Shown piece after piece: positions 16,277 through 24,249 of a stretch of 64,000 nucleotides of DNA; the stretch's first letter is position 1; each line of letters starts with the position of its first letter. Source of the DNA: Nocardioides sp. URHA0020 (GTDB taxonomy: Bacteria; Actinomycetota; Actinomycetes; Propionibacteriales; Nocardioidaceae). Below the pieces are notes generated by a model. The model saw only the letters and a program-made list of their open reading frames with translations. It was not told where the DNA came from and searched no databases. The position numbers and the translations under genes were made by a program. Where the stretch lies: contig NZ_KK211172.1 of the NCBI RefSeq assembly GCF_000620705.1, positions 132,431 to 196,430 of the forward strand, written 5' to 3'.

Positions 16277-17521
16277 GTGAGCGTCAACGAGACCGTCGAG
16301 ATCACCGGCCACCTGATGGACCACGGCATCCTGTCGCGGGTCCTGGACGACATCCGTGAGTACGCCGGTGACTACACCATCGACCGCTTCGACGTCGGAC
16401 GGGAGACCGACGACGCCTCGCACGCCGTCATCACCGTGATCGCCGACGACGACGAGGCGCTGCAGCGGCTGCTGATGCGGCTGCAGACCCGTGGCGTCAA
16501 TCAGGTCGACCCGGGCGTCGCGAGCGTCGCCGAGGCCGACCGGGACGGCGTCTTCCCCGACCGCTTCTACTCGACCACCAACCTCGAGACGCGGGTCCGC
16601 ATCGACGGCGTGTGGCTCGAGGTCCCGAACCCGGAGATGGACTGCGGGCTCATCCTCGAGCGCGACGCCGACGGCAGGCCGGCCAGGGTCTTCACCCTGC
16701 CCATGTCCGACGTCCGCACCGGCATGCTGGTGATCACCGGCGCCGACGGCGTACGCGTGACCGTGCCGGCGCCGGACGCGAGCGCCGAGGCGTTCGGCTT
16801 CATGGAGTCCGAGGTCTCCTCCGAGAAGCCGCAGGCGGTGCTCGTGCGCCAGGTCGCCGACGGCATGCGCGAGGCGAAGGCCGAGGGCAAGAAGGTCCTC
16901 TGGGTCGGTGGCCCGGGCGTCGTCCACACCGGTGCGGCCCCCGCGATGGTCGCCATGGTCAACGCGGGGTACGTCGACGTGCTCTTCGCCGGCAACGCAC
17001 TGGCCACCCACGACATCGAGTCCTCGCTCTACGGCACCAGCCTCGGGGTCGACCTGGCCATGGGCCGAGGCGTCGAGCACGGGCACGAGCACCACATCCG
17101 GGCCATCAACACGATCCGCAAGTCCGGCTCGATCCGGCAGGCCGTCGACGACGGCGTGCTGACCGGCGGCATCATGCACGCGCTGGTGACCGAGGGCAAG
17201 CAGTTCGTGTTGGTCGGCTCCGTGCGCGACGACGGCCCGCTGCCCGACGTCTACACCGACGTGATCGAGGGCCAGCGCGCGATGCGGGCCGAGCTCACCG
17301 ACGTCGGCTTCTGCCTGATGGTCGCGACCATGCTGCACTCGGTCGCGACCGGCAACATCCTGCCGGCCTCGATCCCGCTGGTCTGCGTCGACATCAACCC
17401 GGCGACGGTCACCAAGCTCGCGGACCGCGGGTCGTCCCAGGCCCGCGGCATCGTCACCGACGTCGGGCTGTTTCTCGAGCAGCTCGCCGTCGAGCTCGTG
17501 CCCGCGTACCGGCGCTCCTGA
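16277..17521 (+). CDS. TIGR00300 family protein (LOR/SDH-type, possible ornithine cyclodeaminase)
   Basis: A 414-aa protein of the TIGR00300 family. The N-terminal part (TVEITGHLMDHGILSRVLDD, DYTIDRFDVG) is the LOR/SDH-associated domain. The C-terminal part carries a dinucleotide-binding-like segment VLWVGGPGVVHTGAAPAM, then VLFAGNALATHDIE, SLYGTSLGVDLAMGR and GHEHHIRAINTIRK. Family members include archaeal ornithine cyclodeaminase, which converts ornithine to proline, and the C-terminal domain of cyanobacterial arginine-degrading enzymes. That role is inferred here; no arginine genes are adjacent. The 3' end overlaps the convergent ROK kinase gene by 68 bp. Confidence 0.82.
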   Translation: MSVNETVEITGHLMDHGILSRVLDDIREYAGDYTIDRFDVGRETDDASHAVITVIADDDEALQRLLMRLQTRGVNQVDPGVASVAEADRDGVFPDRFYSTTNLETRVRIDGVWLEVPNPEMDCGLILERDADGRPARVFTLPMSDVRTGMLVITGADGVRVTVPAPDASAEAFGFMESEVSSEKPQAVLVRQVADGMREAKAEGKKVLWVGGPGVVHTGAAPAMVAMVNAGYVDVLFAGNALATHDIESSLYGTSLGVDLAMGRGVEHGHEHHIRAINTIRKSGSIRQAVDDGVLTGGIMHALVTEGKQFVLVGSVRDDGPLPDVYTDVIEGQRAMRAELTDVGFCLMVATMLHSVATGNILPASIPLVCVDINPATVTKLADRGSSQARGIVTDVGLFLEQLAVELVPAYRRS

Positions 17522-18419
17522 AGGTCTGACGCGCCAGGTCGGCGGCGCCGATCGCGCCTGCCTCCGGGCCGAGCGCGGCTCGCACCACCGGTGGGACCGT
17601 CCGGTGCGGCGCGCCCACCAGCGACTCGCGCAGGGCGCTGCGGGCCGGTTCGAGCAGCAGGTCGCCGGCCGCGGACAGGCCGCCGCCGATGACCACCACC
17701 TGCGGGTCGAACGACGCCACCAGGTTGGCCAGCCCCACCCCGAGCCACTCGCCGACCTCGGCGAAGGCCGCCAGCGCGACCGGGTCGCCCGCCTCGGCGG
17801 CAGCGGTGATCGCGGGCCCGGCCAGGTCCTCGACCCCCTGCGCGCGGACGAACCGGGTCAGGGCGTTGCCGCTGCAGTACTGCTCCCAGCACCCCGTGCC
17901 GCCGCACTCGCAGGCGCGGCCGCCGGGGACGACCTGGGTGTGGCCGAACTCCCCGGCCATGCCGTTGTAGCCGCGGATGACCTCGCCGTCCAGGATCAGC
18001 GCGCCCCCGATGCCGGTGCCGAGGGTGACCATGACGGCGCTCTCGGCCTCACCGACCGCGCCGTACGCCAGCTCGGCGCGCGCTGCGCAGTTGGCGTCGT
18101 TGTCGAGCACGACCGGGGCGCTCCAGCGCTCGGCGAGGCGCGCACGCACGCCCTCGTCCTGCCACGGCAGGTGCGGGGCGAACCGCACCCGCTCGCCCTG
18201 GGCATCGACGAACCCGGCAGCCGCGATGCCGATCGCGCCGACCCGGCGTACGCCGGCGATCTCCTCGACCGCCTCCGTCAGCGCGTCCTCGACGAGTCGT
18301 GCCTCGACCCGGCGCCCGGGGGTGGTCCGGACCGCCGTACGCACGACCCTGCCGGACCGGGACACCGCCGTCGCCAGGACCTTGGTGCCGCCGATGTCGA
18401 CGCCGATGAAGAGGCTCAC
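17454..18419 (-). CDS. ROK-family glucokinase (copy 1)
   Basis: ATP-dependent sugar kinase of the ROK family, 321 aa. It starts FIGVDIGGTKVLATAV (phosphate motif), followed by VVLDNDANCAARAE with the catalytic Asp and the zinc-binding CECGGTGCWEQY motif. Its last 20 or so residues (Arg-rich, ending RAARETARRR) are encoded inside the 3' end of the convergent TIGR00300 gene. The GTG start at 18419 lies 4 nt after the tadG stop, so it is probably co-transcribed with the pilin-like genes. Glucose is the likeliest substrate. Confidence 0.88.
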   Translation of the reverse strand: MSLFIGVDIGGTKVLATAVSRSGRVVRTAVRTTPGRRVEARLVEDALTEAVEEIAGVRRVGAIGIAAAGFVDAQGERVRFAPHLPWQDEGVRARLAERWSAPVVLDNDANCAARAELAYGAVGEAESAVMVTLGTGIGGALILDGEVIRGYNGMAGEFGHTQVVPGGRACECGGTGCWEQYCSGNALTRFVRAQGVEDLAGPAITAAAEAGDPVALAAFAEVGEWLGVGLANLVASFDPQVVVIGGGLSAAGDLLLEPARSALRESLVGAPHRTVPPVVRAALGPEAGAIGAADLARQTFRSAGTRARARRRAARETARRR

Positions 18420-18423
18420 CGGG

Positions 18424-20178
18424 CTATTCGATCAGACGGACCGGGTCTCCGCTGACGTACGCCGTCCAGGTCGTCGTGTCGTTGACCGACGCCCCGCCGC
18501 CGAAGGTCACGTTGAGTCGGAACCAGCACCCGCCGATGCCGGTGTAGTGGCAGGTGTAGTTGGACGGGATCGGCACCGCGACCGTCTCGGACTTGCCGTT
18601 CCACGACGAGTCGATGCTGATCGAGCAGGTCGGCAGGCTCTGCGTCTTGAAGCCGGAGCCCTTGCAGTTCGTCAGCGCGACCGCGGCGTCGGTGGGTGGC
18701 ACCACGGTGAGCGAGCCGCTGGAGGCGGCGTCACCGATGTCGAAGAACTTGAAGACCAGCGTCTGGCCGGCGGCGGCCGGCATCAGCCGGATCAGGTTGA
18801 ACGTCTGCGACGCGCCGGTGGCGTTGGCGTAGATCGACATCTTGCCCAGCGCGGACACCGAGAGCGATCCCGCAGGGATCCCCGCCCCGTAGCCGCGCAC
18901 CGCGAACCGGTTGCTGCCGCCACCCTTGACCGCGGTGTCGTCACCGGTCTGGCGGTACATGGCGAAGTCGGCGAGGTTGCCGGTGGGCTCGTAGCTGCCG
19001 GTGGTGGACGTCTTGGGCACGGCGCCGCCGAGCGCGACGTTCGTGCGGACCTGGAGGTAGTAGTCGCCGGCCTCGGTCGGGGTGAAGGTGCACAGGGTCA
19101 CCCACTGGTGGAAGACGCGAGCCAGGGCCCGGTTGTAGTCGACACTGGACTGCTGGAGCGTCGTGGCCGTCACCTTGTCGGAGGCGTACCCCGGGTACTG
19201 CTTGGTGCACCCCGGCTGGGGAGTCGCCGCTCGGGGGTTCTGGGAGTCGGAGGGCTGGCGCAGGCCGAACGAGGTGATCGTCGCTCCCGACGCCGCGTCG
19301 GACATGTTGTCGCCGGTGCAGAACGAGTTCGGTGACGTCACGGTCTTGAAGTAGCGACTCTTGGCGTCCGACGTCGCGTAGTCGTTCCAGTTGTCGCTCG
19401 TGACGGTGCCCGTCGGAGCCGTCTTGCAGAAGTCGTCCGTCGCGACGAAGGCCGGGTCGTAGAGCTGCAGCGTGATGGCATGGTTCACAGCCGCCGGCTG
19501 GATGCGCACCATGTAGAAGTAGCCCATCGGGTCGAACTCGTCGTTCGTGGTCCCGGTGCAGCCCGAGACGTCCGAGGACGCACAGTTGCGGACGGCGTAC
19601 TGGTCGCCGTTGCCCTTGGTCACGTTCGGACCGTTCACGTTCATCCAGAACTGCGGCGTCGTGCTGCAGATGGCGTCCGCGGGGACCGTCAGCTGCGAGG
19701 CGACCGGTCCGGACAGGGTGTTGCCACCCGCGGGCTCGTTGCCGAGCGTGTTGCACGGACTGCCCATCGGCTGAGGACCCGTGTAGTCACTGACAGCGCG
19801 CCGGCTGATCGTGGTGGTGCCCAGCCCGAACATCCGCCCGAAGATGTTGTTGACCCTGCTCGTCACGGTCACGTCGAGCTGGCTCGGCTGGGTCCCCGGC
19901 TTGACGGTCACCGAGGTCGTGCCCGAGTTGGGGTAGCCGTTGCGCATGGCGATGTTGCGCGCCGTCGAGGTGGCCGAGGCGATGTCCTGCGGCATGTAGA
20001 TGACGCCGGCGGAGGCGGCCGCGTCGGCAGCCTTCTGCACGCGTTGCGCCTCGGCGTACCACCGGGCCACGTCGACCGTGATCGCGCACAACCCGAACAG
20101 CAGCGCGGAGATGAAGAGCGTCACGACGATGGCGGCGATGCCACGCTCATCTCGGACGCGCTCGGGCCGACTGCTCAT
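18424..20178 (-). CDS. tadG: TadG-like pilus assembly protein
   Basis: A 584-aa surface protein with the TadG-type N-terminus: a short basic leader SSRPERVRDERG, then one hydrophobic helix IAAIVVTLFISALLFGLC that enters AITVDVARWYAEAQRVQKAADAAA. A large extracytoplasmic region follows, rich in Ser/Thr/Gly and Cys (GCTGTTNDEF, TFTPTEAGDYYLQVRTN), with beta-sandwich-like composition. ATG 20178 overlaps the tadE stop by 4 bp; a longer frame reading upstream through tadE is a shadow. It is separated from the main Tad operon by about 6 kb of conserved genes. Confidence 0.85.
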   Translation of the reverse strand: MSSRPERVRDERGIAAIVVTLFISALLFGLCAITVDVARWYAEAQRVQKAADAAASAGVIYMPQDIASATSTARNIAMRNGYPNSGTTSVTVKPGTQPSQLDVTVTSRVNNIFGRMFGLGTTTISRRAVSDYTGPQPMGSPCNTLGNEPAGGNTLSGPVASQLTVPADAICSTTPQFWMNVNGPNVTKGNGDQYAVRNCASSDVSGCTGTTNDEFDPMGYFYMVRIQPAAVNHAITLQLYDPAFVATDDFCKTAPTGTVTSDNWNDYATSDAKSRYFKTVTSPNSFCTGDNMSDAASGATITSFGLRQPSDSQNPRAATPQPGCTKQYPGYASDKVTATTLQQSSVDYNRALARVFHQWVTLCTFTPTEAGDYYLQVRTNVALGGAVPKTSTTGSYEPTGNLADFAMYRQTGDDTAVKGGGSNRFAVRGYGAGIPAGSLSVSALGKMSIYANATGASQTFNLIRLMPAAAGQTLVFKFFDIGDAASSGSLTVVPPTDAAVALTNCKGSGFKTQSLPTCSISIDSSWNGKSETVAVPIPSNYTCHYTGIGGCWFRLNVTFGGGASVNDTTTWTAYVSGDPVRLIE

Positions 20179-20849
20179 GAGTGCGGGAAGGGGGACGTGG
20201 ACTTGCAGGTGTCCGCGGACAGGGGCTCGAACCTGGAGACAGCGCGGTCGTCGACGCCGATCGCGTTCCGGAAGAGTCCGCTCACCCACTTGTGGGTGGC
20301 GTGCAGGTAGATGCCGACGGCATCTGCCTCGCCGGCACACGCGTTGATCGAGGTCGACGCCCAGGCACCGCTGAAGTACCTGAACTTCTCCGAGGCGTCA
20401 TTCCACTTGAACATCACGCAGTTCGTCACGCCGGTGCAGCTGCTCGGCATGGTGCTGTTGCCGTTCGCGCCGGGATACCCCTTGTCGTTGGCCTTGAAGA
20501 CCAGGACGTAGTCGATGGCGCTCTTCGGCATCGACATGCCGTTGCGCTGGATGGCGTCCGCCGCGATCTGGGCCAGAGCCGGCGAGCTGGCCGGCGTGCA
20601 CGGTGGGGCGGAAGGGCCGGTCTCGCAGACCCCCGGGCCCGCAACGACCGCCCCCGTCGTCGTCGCGGCGCGTGATCCCACCCGCACGGACGACGCGACC
20701 GAGATCTGGTCGCGCACGAGCAGGGACAGCTCGATGATGCCGAAGAGCAGGGTGAAGAGGATGGGCAGCACCAGGGCGGCCTCGACCGCGACGGCGCCGC
20801 GCTGGTCGCGGGTCGTGCGGCGGTGCGAACAGCGAGCTCTCCGGGTCAC
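20175..20849 (-). CDS. tadE: TadE-like minor pilin / pseudopilin
   Basis: A 224-aa protein with a TadE domain. A basic leader with TRDQRGAVAVEAALVLPILF holds the type IV prepilin-like Gly-x4-Glu pattern and the hydrophobic helix (LVLPILFTLLFGIIELSLL). A Cys-containing secreted domain follows (GVCETGPSAPPC, SSCTGVTNCVMF). The prepilin peptidase would cleave at the RG/AVAVE junction. The start is GTG 20849, preceded by GGAAGGGAG. It forms a tight pair with tadG. The region upstream is occupied by palindromic repeats. Confidence 0.85.
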   Translation of the reverse strand: MTRRARCSHRRTTRDQRGAVAVEAALVLPILFTLLFGIIELSLLVRDQISVASSVRVGSRAATTTGAVVAGPGVCETGPSAPPCTPASSPALAQIAADAIQRNGMSMPKSAIDYVLVFKANDKGYPGANGNSTMPSSCTGVTNCVMFKWNDASEKFRYFSGAWASTSINACAGEADAVGIYLHATHKWVSGLFRNAIGVDDRAVSRFEPLSADTCKSTSPFPHS

Positions 20850-21204
20850 CGGTCTCCCTTCCTGGGTGACCGGACGCTAGTGACGTCACCGGACCGGCAC
20901 ATCCCCTGCGGCCCAAAAGGACCCATGCGGACCACGAGGTCTGGCCACATGGCCGACACGAGTGGTGTCGAGGCTCGGGCCTGGCGGCCCTCACACCTCG
21001 ACCACCGAGACGGTGGTTGAGGTGCGAGCCGCGCTAGCGGCGAGCCTCGAAACCACCGTGGCGACGTACGCGCGAGCCGCGCCGTCAGTGCGATGTGGTT
21101 TCGAGGCTCGGGCCTGGCGGCCCTCACACCTCAACCACCGCCACGGTGGTCGAGGTGCGAGCCGCGCCAGCGGCGAGCCTCGAGACCACCGCCACGGACC
21201 AGGG
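20850..21204. other. 355-bp gene-free stretch: tadE leader and palindromic repeats
   Basis: The left part (20850-20960) is the tadE leader, including a TAGTGACGTCAC element near 20878-20889 whose TGACGTCA core is palindromic. The rest is filled by the repeat elements annotated at 20963-21190. I see no gene. The short frames across it are by-products of the repeats. Confidence 0.6.
20963..21190. repeat. Two pairs of extragenic palindromic repeat elements
   Basis: Four copies of a 45-bp-class imperfect palindrome, arranged as two inverted pairs (20963-21057 and 21095-21190). Each element reads GTGGTTTCGAGGCTCG, then a palindromic core, then CACACCTCAACCAC. Two cores occur: GGGCCTGGCGGCCC and a GCCGCTAGCGGC type. 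Each pair has one core of each kind facing the other. The same element forms the array at 56.2-56.8 kb. Confidence 0.85.
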
Positions 21205-22146
21205 TCAGCGGCGCGAGAGGTCTGCCGCGCCGATCAGGCCCGCCTTGTTGCCCAAGCGCGCCTTGCGGATCTCCGGGATCGGGCGGAAGCCGCGGCCGAC
21301 GAGCTGGCCGGCGAACGCCGTACGCATCGGATCGAGCAGCAGGTCCTCGGCCTCGCTCACGCCACCACCGATGACGACCACACCCGGGTCGAGGATCTCG
21401 GTCAGCGACGCGATGCCCTCGCCCAGCCAGCGCCCGAGCTCGGCCAGCTGCTGGCGCGCACCCTCGTCGCCGTGCTGGGCCGCCTCGGTGATCAGCGGAC
21501 CGGTGATCCGGTTGAGGTCGCCGCCCGCGCGCTCCAGCATGCCGCGGGCGATCATCGCCCCGCTCATGGCCAGCGCCCGGGCCTCACGCACGAGGGCGGA
21601 GCCGCTGGCGTACTGCTCGAAGCAGCCGTGCTTGCCGCACCCGCACAGGATGCCGTTGGGCACGACGCGCATGTGGCCGATCTCGGCGCCGACGCCGTTG
21701 GCGCCGCGGTAGACCTCCCCGTCCAGCACGAGGCCACCACCGACGCCGGTGCCCACGGTGACGAGCAGCAGGTCGTCGGCGTCGTGCCCGGCGCCGAACG
21801 CGAACTCGCCCCACGCCGCGGCGTTGGCGTCGTTCTCGATCACGACCGGGAGCTCGACGCGCTTCTCCAGCTCGCCCTTGAGGTCCTCGTTGCGCCACGC
21901 GACGTTGGGCGCGAAGAGCACCACGGCGCGGGCCTTGTCGACGTAGCCGGCCGCGCCGACCCCGACGGTCTCGATCGGGTGCCGCTCGCGGAGCTGGGTC
22001 ACCAGGCCGGCGATGGCTTCCTCGATCGCCTCGGCGTCGGTCGCCGGCGACTCCACGCGCAGCTCCTCGACGATGGTGCCGTCCTCATCCACGACACCGC
22101 CGGCGATCTTGGTGCCGCCGACATCGATCCCACAGGCCAGGCTCAT
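21205..22146 (-). CDS. glk: ROK-family glucokinase (copy 2)
   Basis: A 313-aa ROK kinase: CGIDVGGTKIAGGVVDEDG phosphate motif, VVIENDANAAAWGE with the catalytic Asp, VTVGTGVGGGLVLDG, and the zinc motif CGCGKHGCFEQYASG. It resembles the main glucokinase of streptomycetes more than copy 1 does, and its neighbours (DUF5304-like, ArsA, SRPBCC, fadD) match that conserved context, so I assign glk here. ATG 22146 overlaps the stop of the upstream gene by 4 bp. The downstream side ends in the palindromic repeats. Confidence 0.92.
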   Translation of the reverse strand: MSLACGIDVGGTKIAGGVVDEDGTIVEELRVESPATDAEAIEEAIAGLVTQLRERHPIETVGVGAAGYVDKARAVVLFAPNVAWRNEDLKGELEKRVELPVVIENDANAAAWGEFAFGAGHDADDLLLVTVGTGVGGGLVLDGEVYRGANGVGAEIGHMRVVPNGILCGCGKHGCFEQYASGSALVREARALAMSGAMIARGMLERAGGDLNRITGPLITEAAQHGDEGARQQLAELGRWLGEGIASLTEILDPGVVVIGGGVSEAEDLLLDPMRTAFAGQLVGRGFRPIPEIRKARLGNKAGLIGAADLSRR

Positions 22147-22535
22147 CGGTCTCCCTCCTCGGGATCAGTTCGTACGTCGGGCTCGTCCGGCCAGTCGCCG
22201 GTGTCGTCCAGGTCGATGTGCTCCACCCCGCCCGGTGATCTGCGGGCGTCGGGCGTCGCCGCGACGAGCAGGCCGGACAGCGCCTGCAGCGCCGTCGTGG
22301 CCGCCGTCGCCAGCTGCTCCCGGACCTCGGGCCGCAACTCACGCACCAGGTGCACCGTGCGGCAGATCGGGCAGTAGGTGCACTCCGTAGAGCCCGTCGC
22401 CAGATGGGCGTCCAGGTCGGGCGCAGCGTCCTGGGCCCAGCTCGAGAGGGCGCCGAGGAGCTTGACGGCCTCCTCCGCCACGGAGCCGACGGCGTCCGTG
22501 GGGTCGGTCGTCGAGGGGTCGTCGTCCTGGTTCAT
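22143..22535 (-). CDS. Small acidic CxxC protein, DUF5304-like
   Basis: A 130-aa soluble protein. The centre has ECTYCPICRTVHLVREL, two CxxC-spaced cysteines that could bind zinc. It is flanked by a helical segment (AVKLLGALSSWAQDAAPDL) and an amphipathic ATAATTALQALSGLL helix, and ends in an acidic tail. This resembles the DUF5304 family found beside glucokinase and ArsA genes in actinobacteria; the assignment rests on memory of context and motif. It is coupled to glk by an ATGA overlap and lies 1 nt after the ArsA stop. Confidence 0.75.
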   Translation of the reverse strand: MNQDDDPSTTDPTDAVGSVAEEAVKLLGALSSWAQDAAPDLDAHLATGSTECTYCPICRTVHLVRELRPEVREQLATAATTALQALSGLLVAATPDARRSPGGVEHIDLDDTGDWPDEPDVRTDPEEGDR

Positions 22536-22536
22536 G

Positions 22537-23730
22537 TCACCTTCCAGTCTCGTCCGCAGGGTCCTCGACGAACCGCACTTGCAGCTCCCCCTGCTCCACC
22601 CGGGCCCCGGCGACGCGGTAGCGCGCCAGACCGGATGGGAGCGTGATCAGCCGACGATACGATCCCACGGTCACGACGAGATCGTCGCCATTGCGCGCCA
22701 GGTGAACCTCCGCGCTCGACACCAGCGGCAGCGACAGCCGGAGGACCGCGCCGTGCTCGCCGCTGCTGATCCGGAAGGGACCAGGTCCGCTGCTGGTCGC
22801 CAACGGGTCGGCGTCGTCGTACAGCTCCCGCGCGAGCGCGGTCAGCGCCGCCACCCCGACAGGCTCGCCGGGACGGTACGGCGAGCGCCAGATCGGCAGC
22901 CCGGCGAAGGACTCCGTCACCCGCTCGAGCACCTCGTCCTGCGCCATGACCCAGCCCGCACGCCAGTCGTCGGCACCGTCGGCCGGGAAGATGCGGTTGG
23001 CCACGACGCCGTCGACGCGGTAGCCGAAGAGCGACAGGCTCGTGTACGCCCGGCGTGCCTCGGCGAGCACGACGTTCTCCGGGGTGAGCACGATCCGCAC
23101 GCTCGCGTCCGGGCCGCTGAGCAGCCCGCGCACCTCGTCGAGCTCGGCGTGCAGCCGCTCCAGTGCGTCGAAGACGCCGTCGCCGGGCATCGGCACGCCG
23201 GCAGCCCGGCTCAGCACCGGCCGCAGCGCCTTGACGACGCGACGCTCGACCGGCAGCACCCGGTGCATGTACCAGCCGAGCGCCTCGGGCAGCGCCAGCA
23301 GCCGCAGCGTCTCGGCGGTGGGGGCACAGTCGACGACGATCACGTCCCAGGCGCCGGAGGTCGCCTGGAGCCGCAGCTCCAGGAGCGCCAGCACCTCCTC
23401 GGCGCCGGGGATGACCGTCAGCTCCTCGGCCGCGACCGGGTCGAGGCCCGCGACGTCGAGGATGGAGAGCAGGTAGCGCTGGATGTCGGCCCAGGACTGC
23501 TCGAAGCGCAGCTGCGCGTCGACCTGCTGGACGAAGAGCCGGTCGGCCACCTCGCTCGGCTCCGCGCCGATGGAGCCCGGCGTGCACCCGAAGGCGTCGG
23601 CCAGCGAGTGGGCCGCATCGGTCGACAGCACGAGGGTGCGCTGTCCGTCCGCGGCGGCCAGGGCAGCCGTGCCGGCGGCGATCGTGGACTTGCCGACCCC
23701 TCCCTTGCCGGTGAAGAGGAGGACTCTCAG
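22537..23730 (-). CDS. ArsA-like anion-transporting ATPase family protein, probable CTG start
   Basis: A 397-aa single-domain ArsA/Get3-type P-loop ATPase. The deviant Walker A TGKGGVGKST is at residues 8-17, with LSTDAAHSLADAFG and the Walker B-like DVIVVDCAPTAETLRLL. There is no ars operon, so arsenite export is unlikely; the actinobacterial homologues are of unknown role. The frame before Walker A contains no ATG, GTG or TTG for about 250 nt. CTG at 23730-23728 gives the family-typical (M)RVLLFTGKGG, overlaps the SRPBCC stop by 4 bp (CTGA) and has GGAG five bases upstream. I infer CTG initiation. Confidence 0.85.
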   Translation of the reverse strand: MRVLLFTGKGGVGKSTIAAGTAALAAADGQRTLVLSTDAAHSLADAFGCTPGSIGAEPSEVADRLFVQQVDAQLRFEQSWADIQRYLLSILDVAGLDPVAAEELTVIPGAEEVLALLELRLQATSGAWDVIVVDCAPTAETLRLLALPEALGWYMHRVLPVERRVVKALRPVLSRAAGVPMPGDGVFDALERLHAELDEVRGLLSGPDASVRIVLTPENVVLAEARRAYTSLSLFGYRVDGVVANRIFPADGADDWRAGWVMAQDEVLERVTESFAGLPIWRSPYRPGEPVGVAALTALARELYDDADPLATSSGPGPFRISSGEHGAVLRLSLPLVSSAEVHLARNGDDLVVTVGSYRRLITLPSGLARYRVAGARVEQGELQVRFVEDPADETGR

Positions 23731-24164
23731 AGCGACTCCACGCGCTTCTTCAGCCCCTTGAGCGCGGTGTCGATCAGGATCTTCTCGCCCTTGCGCTTGA
23801 GCATGCCGATCAGCGGGATCGAGACGTCGAGCGCCAACCGGTAGGTCACCTCGGTGGTCCCGTCGCCCTGGTCCACGAGCACGTAGGCGCCGTCGAGCGC
23901 GCGCAGCATCTTGCCCTCGACCAGCGTCCAGGTGACCTCGTCGTACCCGTCCCACTCGTAGGCGAGCGTGTACTCGTCCTTGATCGGGCTGACGTCGAGG
24001 GAGAAGAAGACCTGCTCGGCCCAGCCGTCGGCGTCCTCGGCGACCACCTCCGCGACGGTGACGCCCTTGGCCCACTCGGGGTACGCCGGGAAGTCGCCGA
24101 TCACCGCCATGATGTCTGCGGGGGCTGCGTCGATCACGATCGACGAGGTCGTCTGCTCGGCCAT
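23727..24164 (-). CDS. SRPBCC / polyketide cyclase-dehydrase family protein
   Basis: A 145-aa START-like fold protein: IDAAPADIMAVIGDFPAYPEWAKG at the N-terminus, then EYTLAYEWDGYDEVTW and EVTYRLALDVSIPLIGML, the normal layout of a hydrophobic-ligand cup. The ligand is unknown; a lipid or acyl group is plausible given the divergent fadD gene. ATG 24164 is preceded by GGGGAG with good spacing; a longer frame to 24233 has no such site. It is probably the first gene of the SRPBCC-ArsA-DUF5304-glk operon. Confidence 0.87.
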   Translation of the reverse strand: MAEQTTSSIVIDAAPADIMAVIGDFPAYPEWAKGVTVAEVVAEDADGWAEQVFFSLDVSPIKDEYTLAYEWDGYDEVTWTLVEGKMLRALDGAYVLVDQGDGTTEVTYRLALDVSIPLIGMLKRKGEKILIDTALKGLKKRVESL

Positions 24165-24249
24165 CGTGCTCCCCTGGGTGTCGTGGGCGGTTCGGGCAGC
24201 GAGCGTACCGGATCGGCAGCCCCCCGCGGGCACGCGGTAACCTCAGCCG

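Noticed and set aside
20179..20340. An upstream extension of TadG to 638 codons
   Set aside because: The extra residues are encoded within tadE in another phase; the ATG at 20178 gives the typical TadG beginning and an ATGA overlap.
22537..23730. Arsenite resistance as the role of the ArsA-like gene
   Set aside because: No arsB, arsC, arsR or arsD is near. The neighbours are lipid- and sugar-related, and actinobacterial homologues in this context are not known arsenic pumps.
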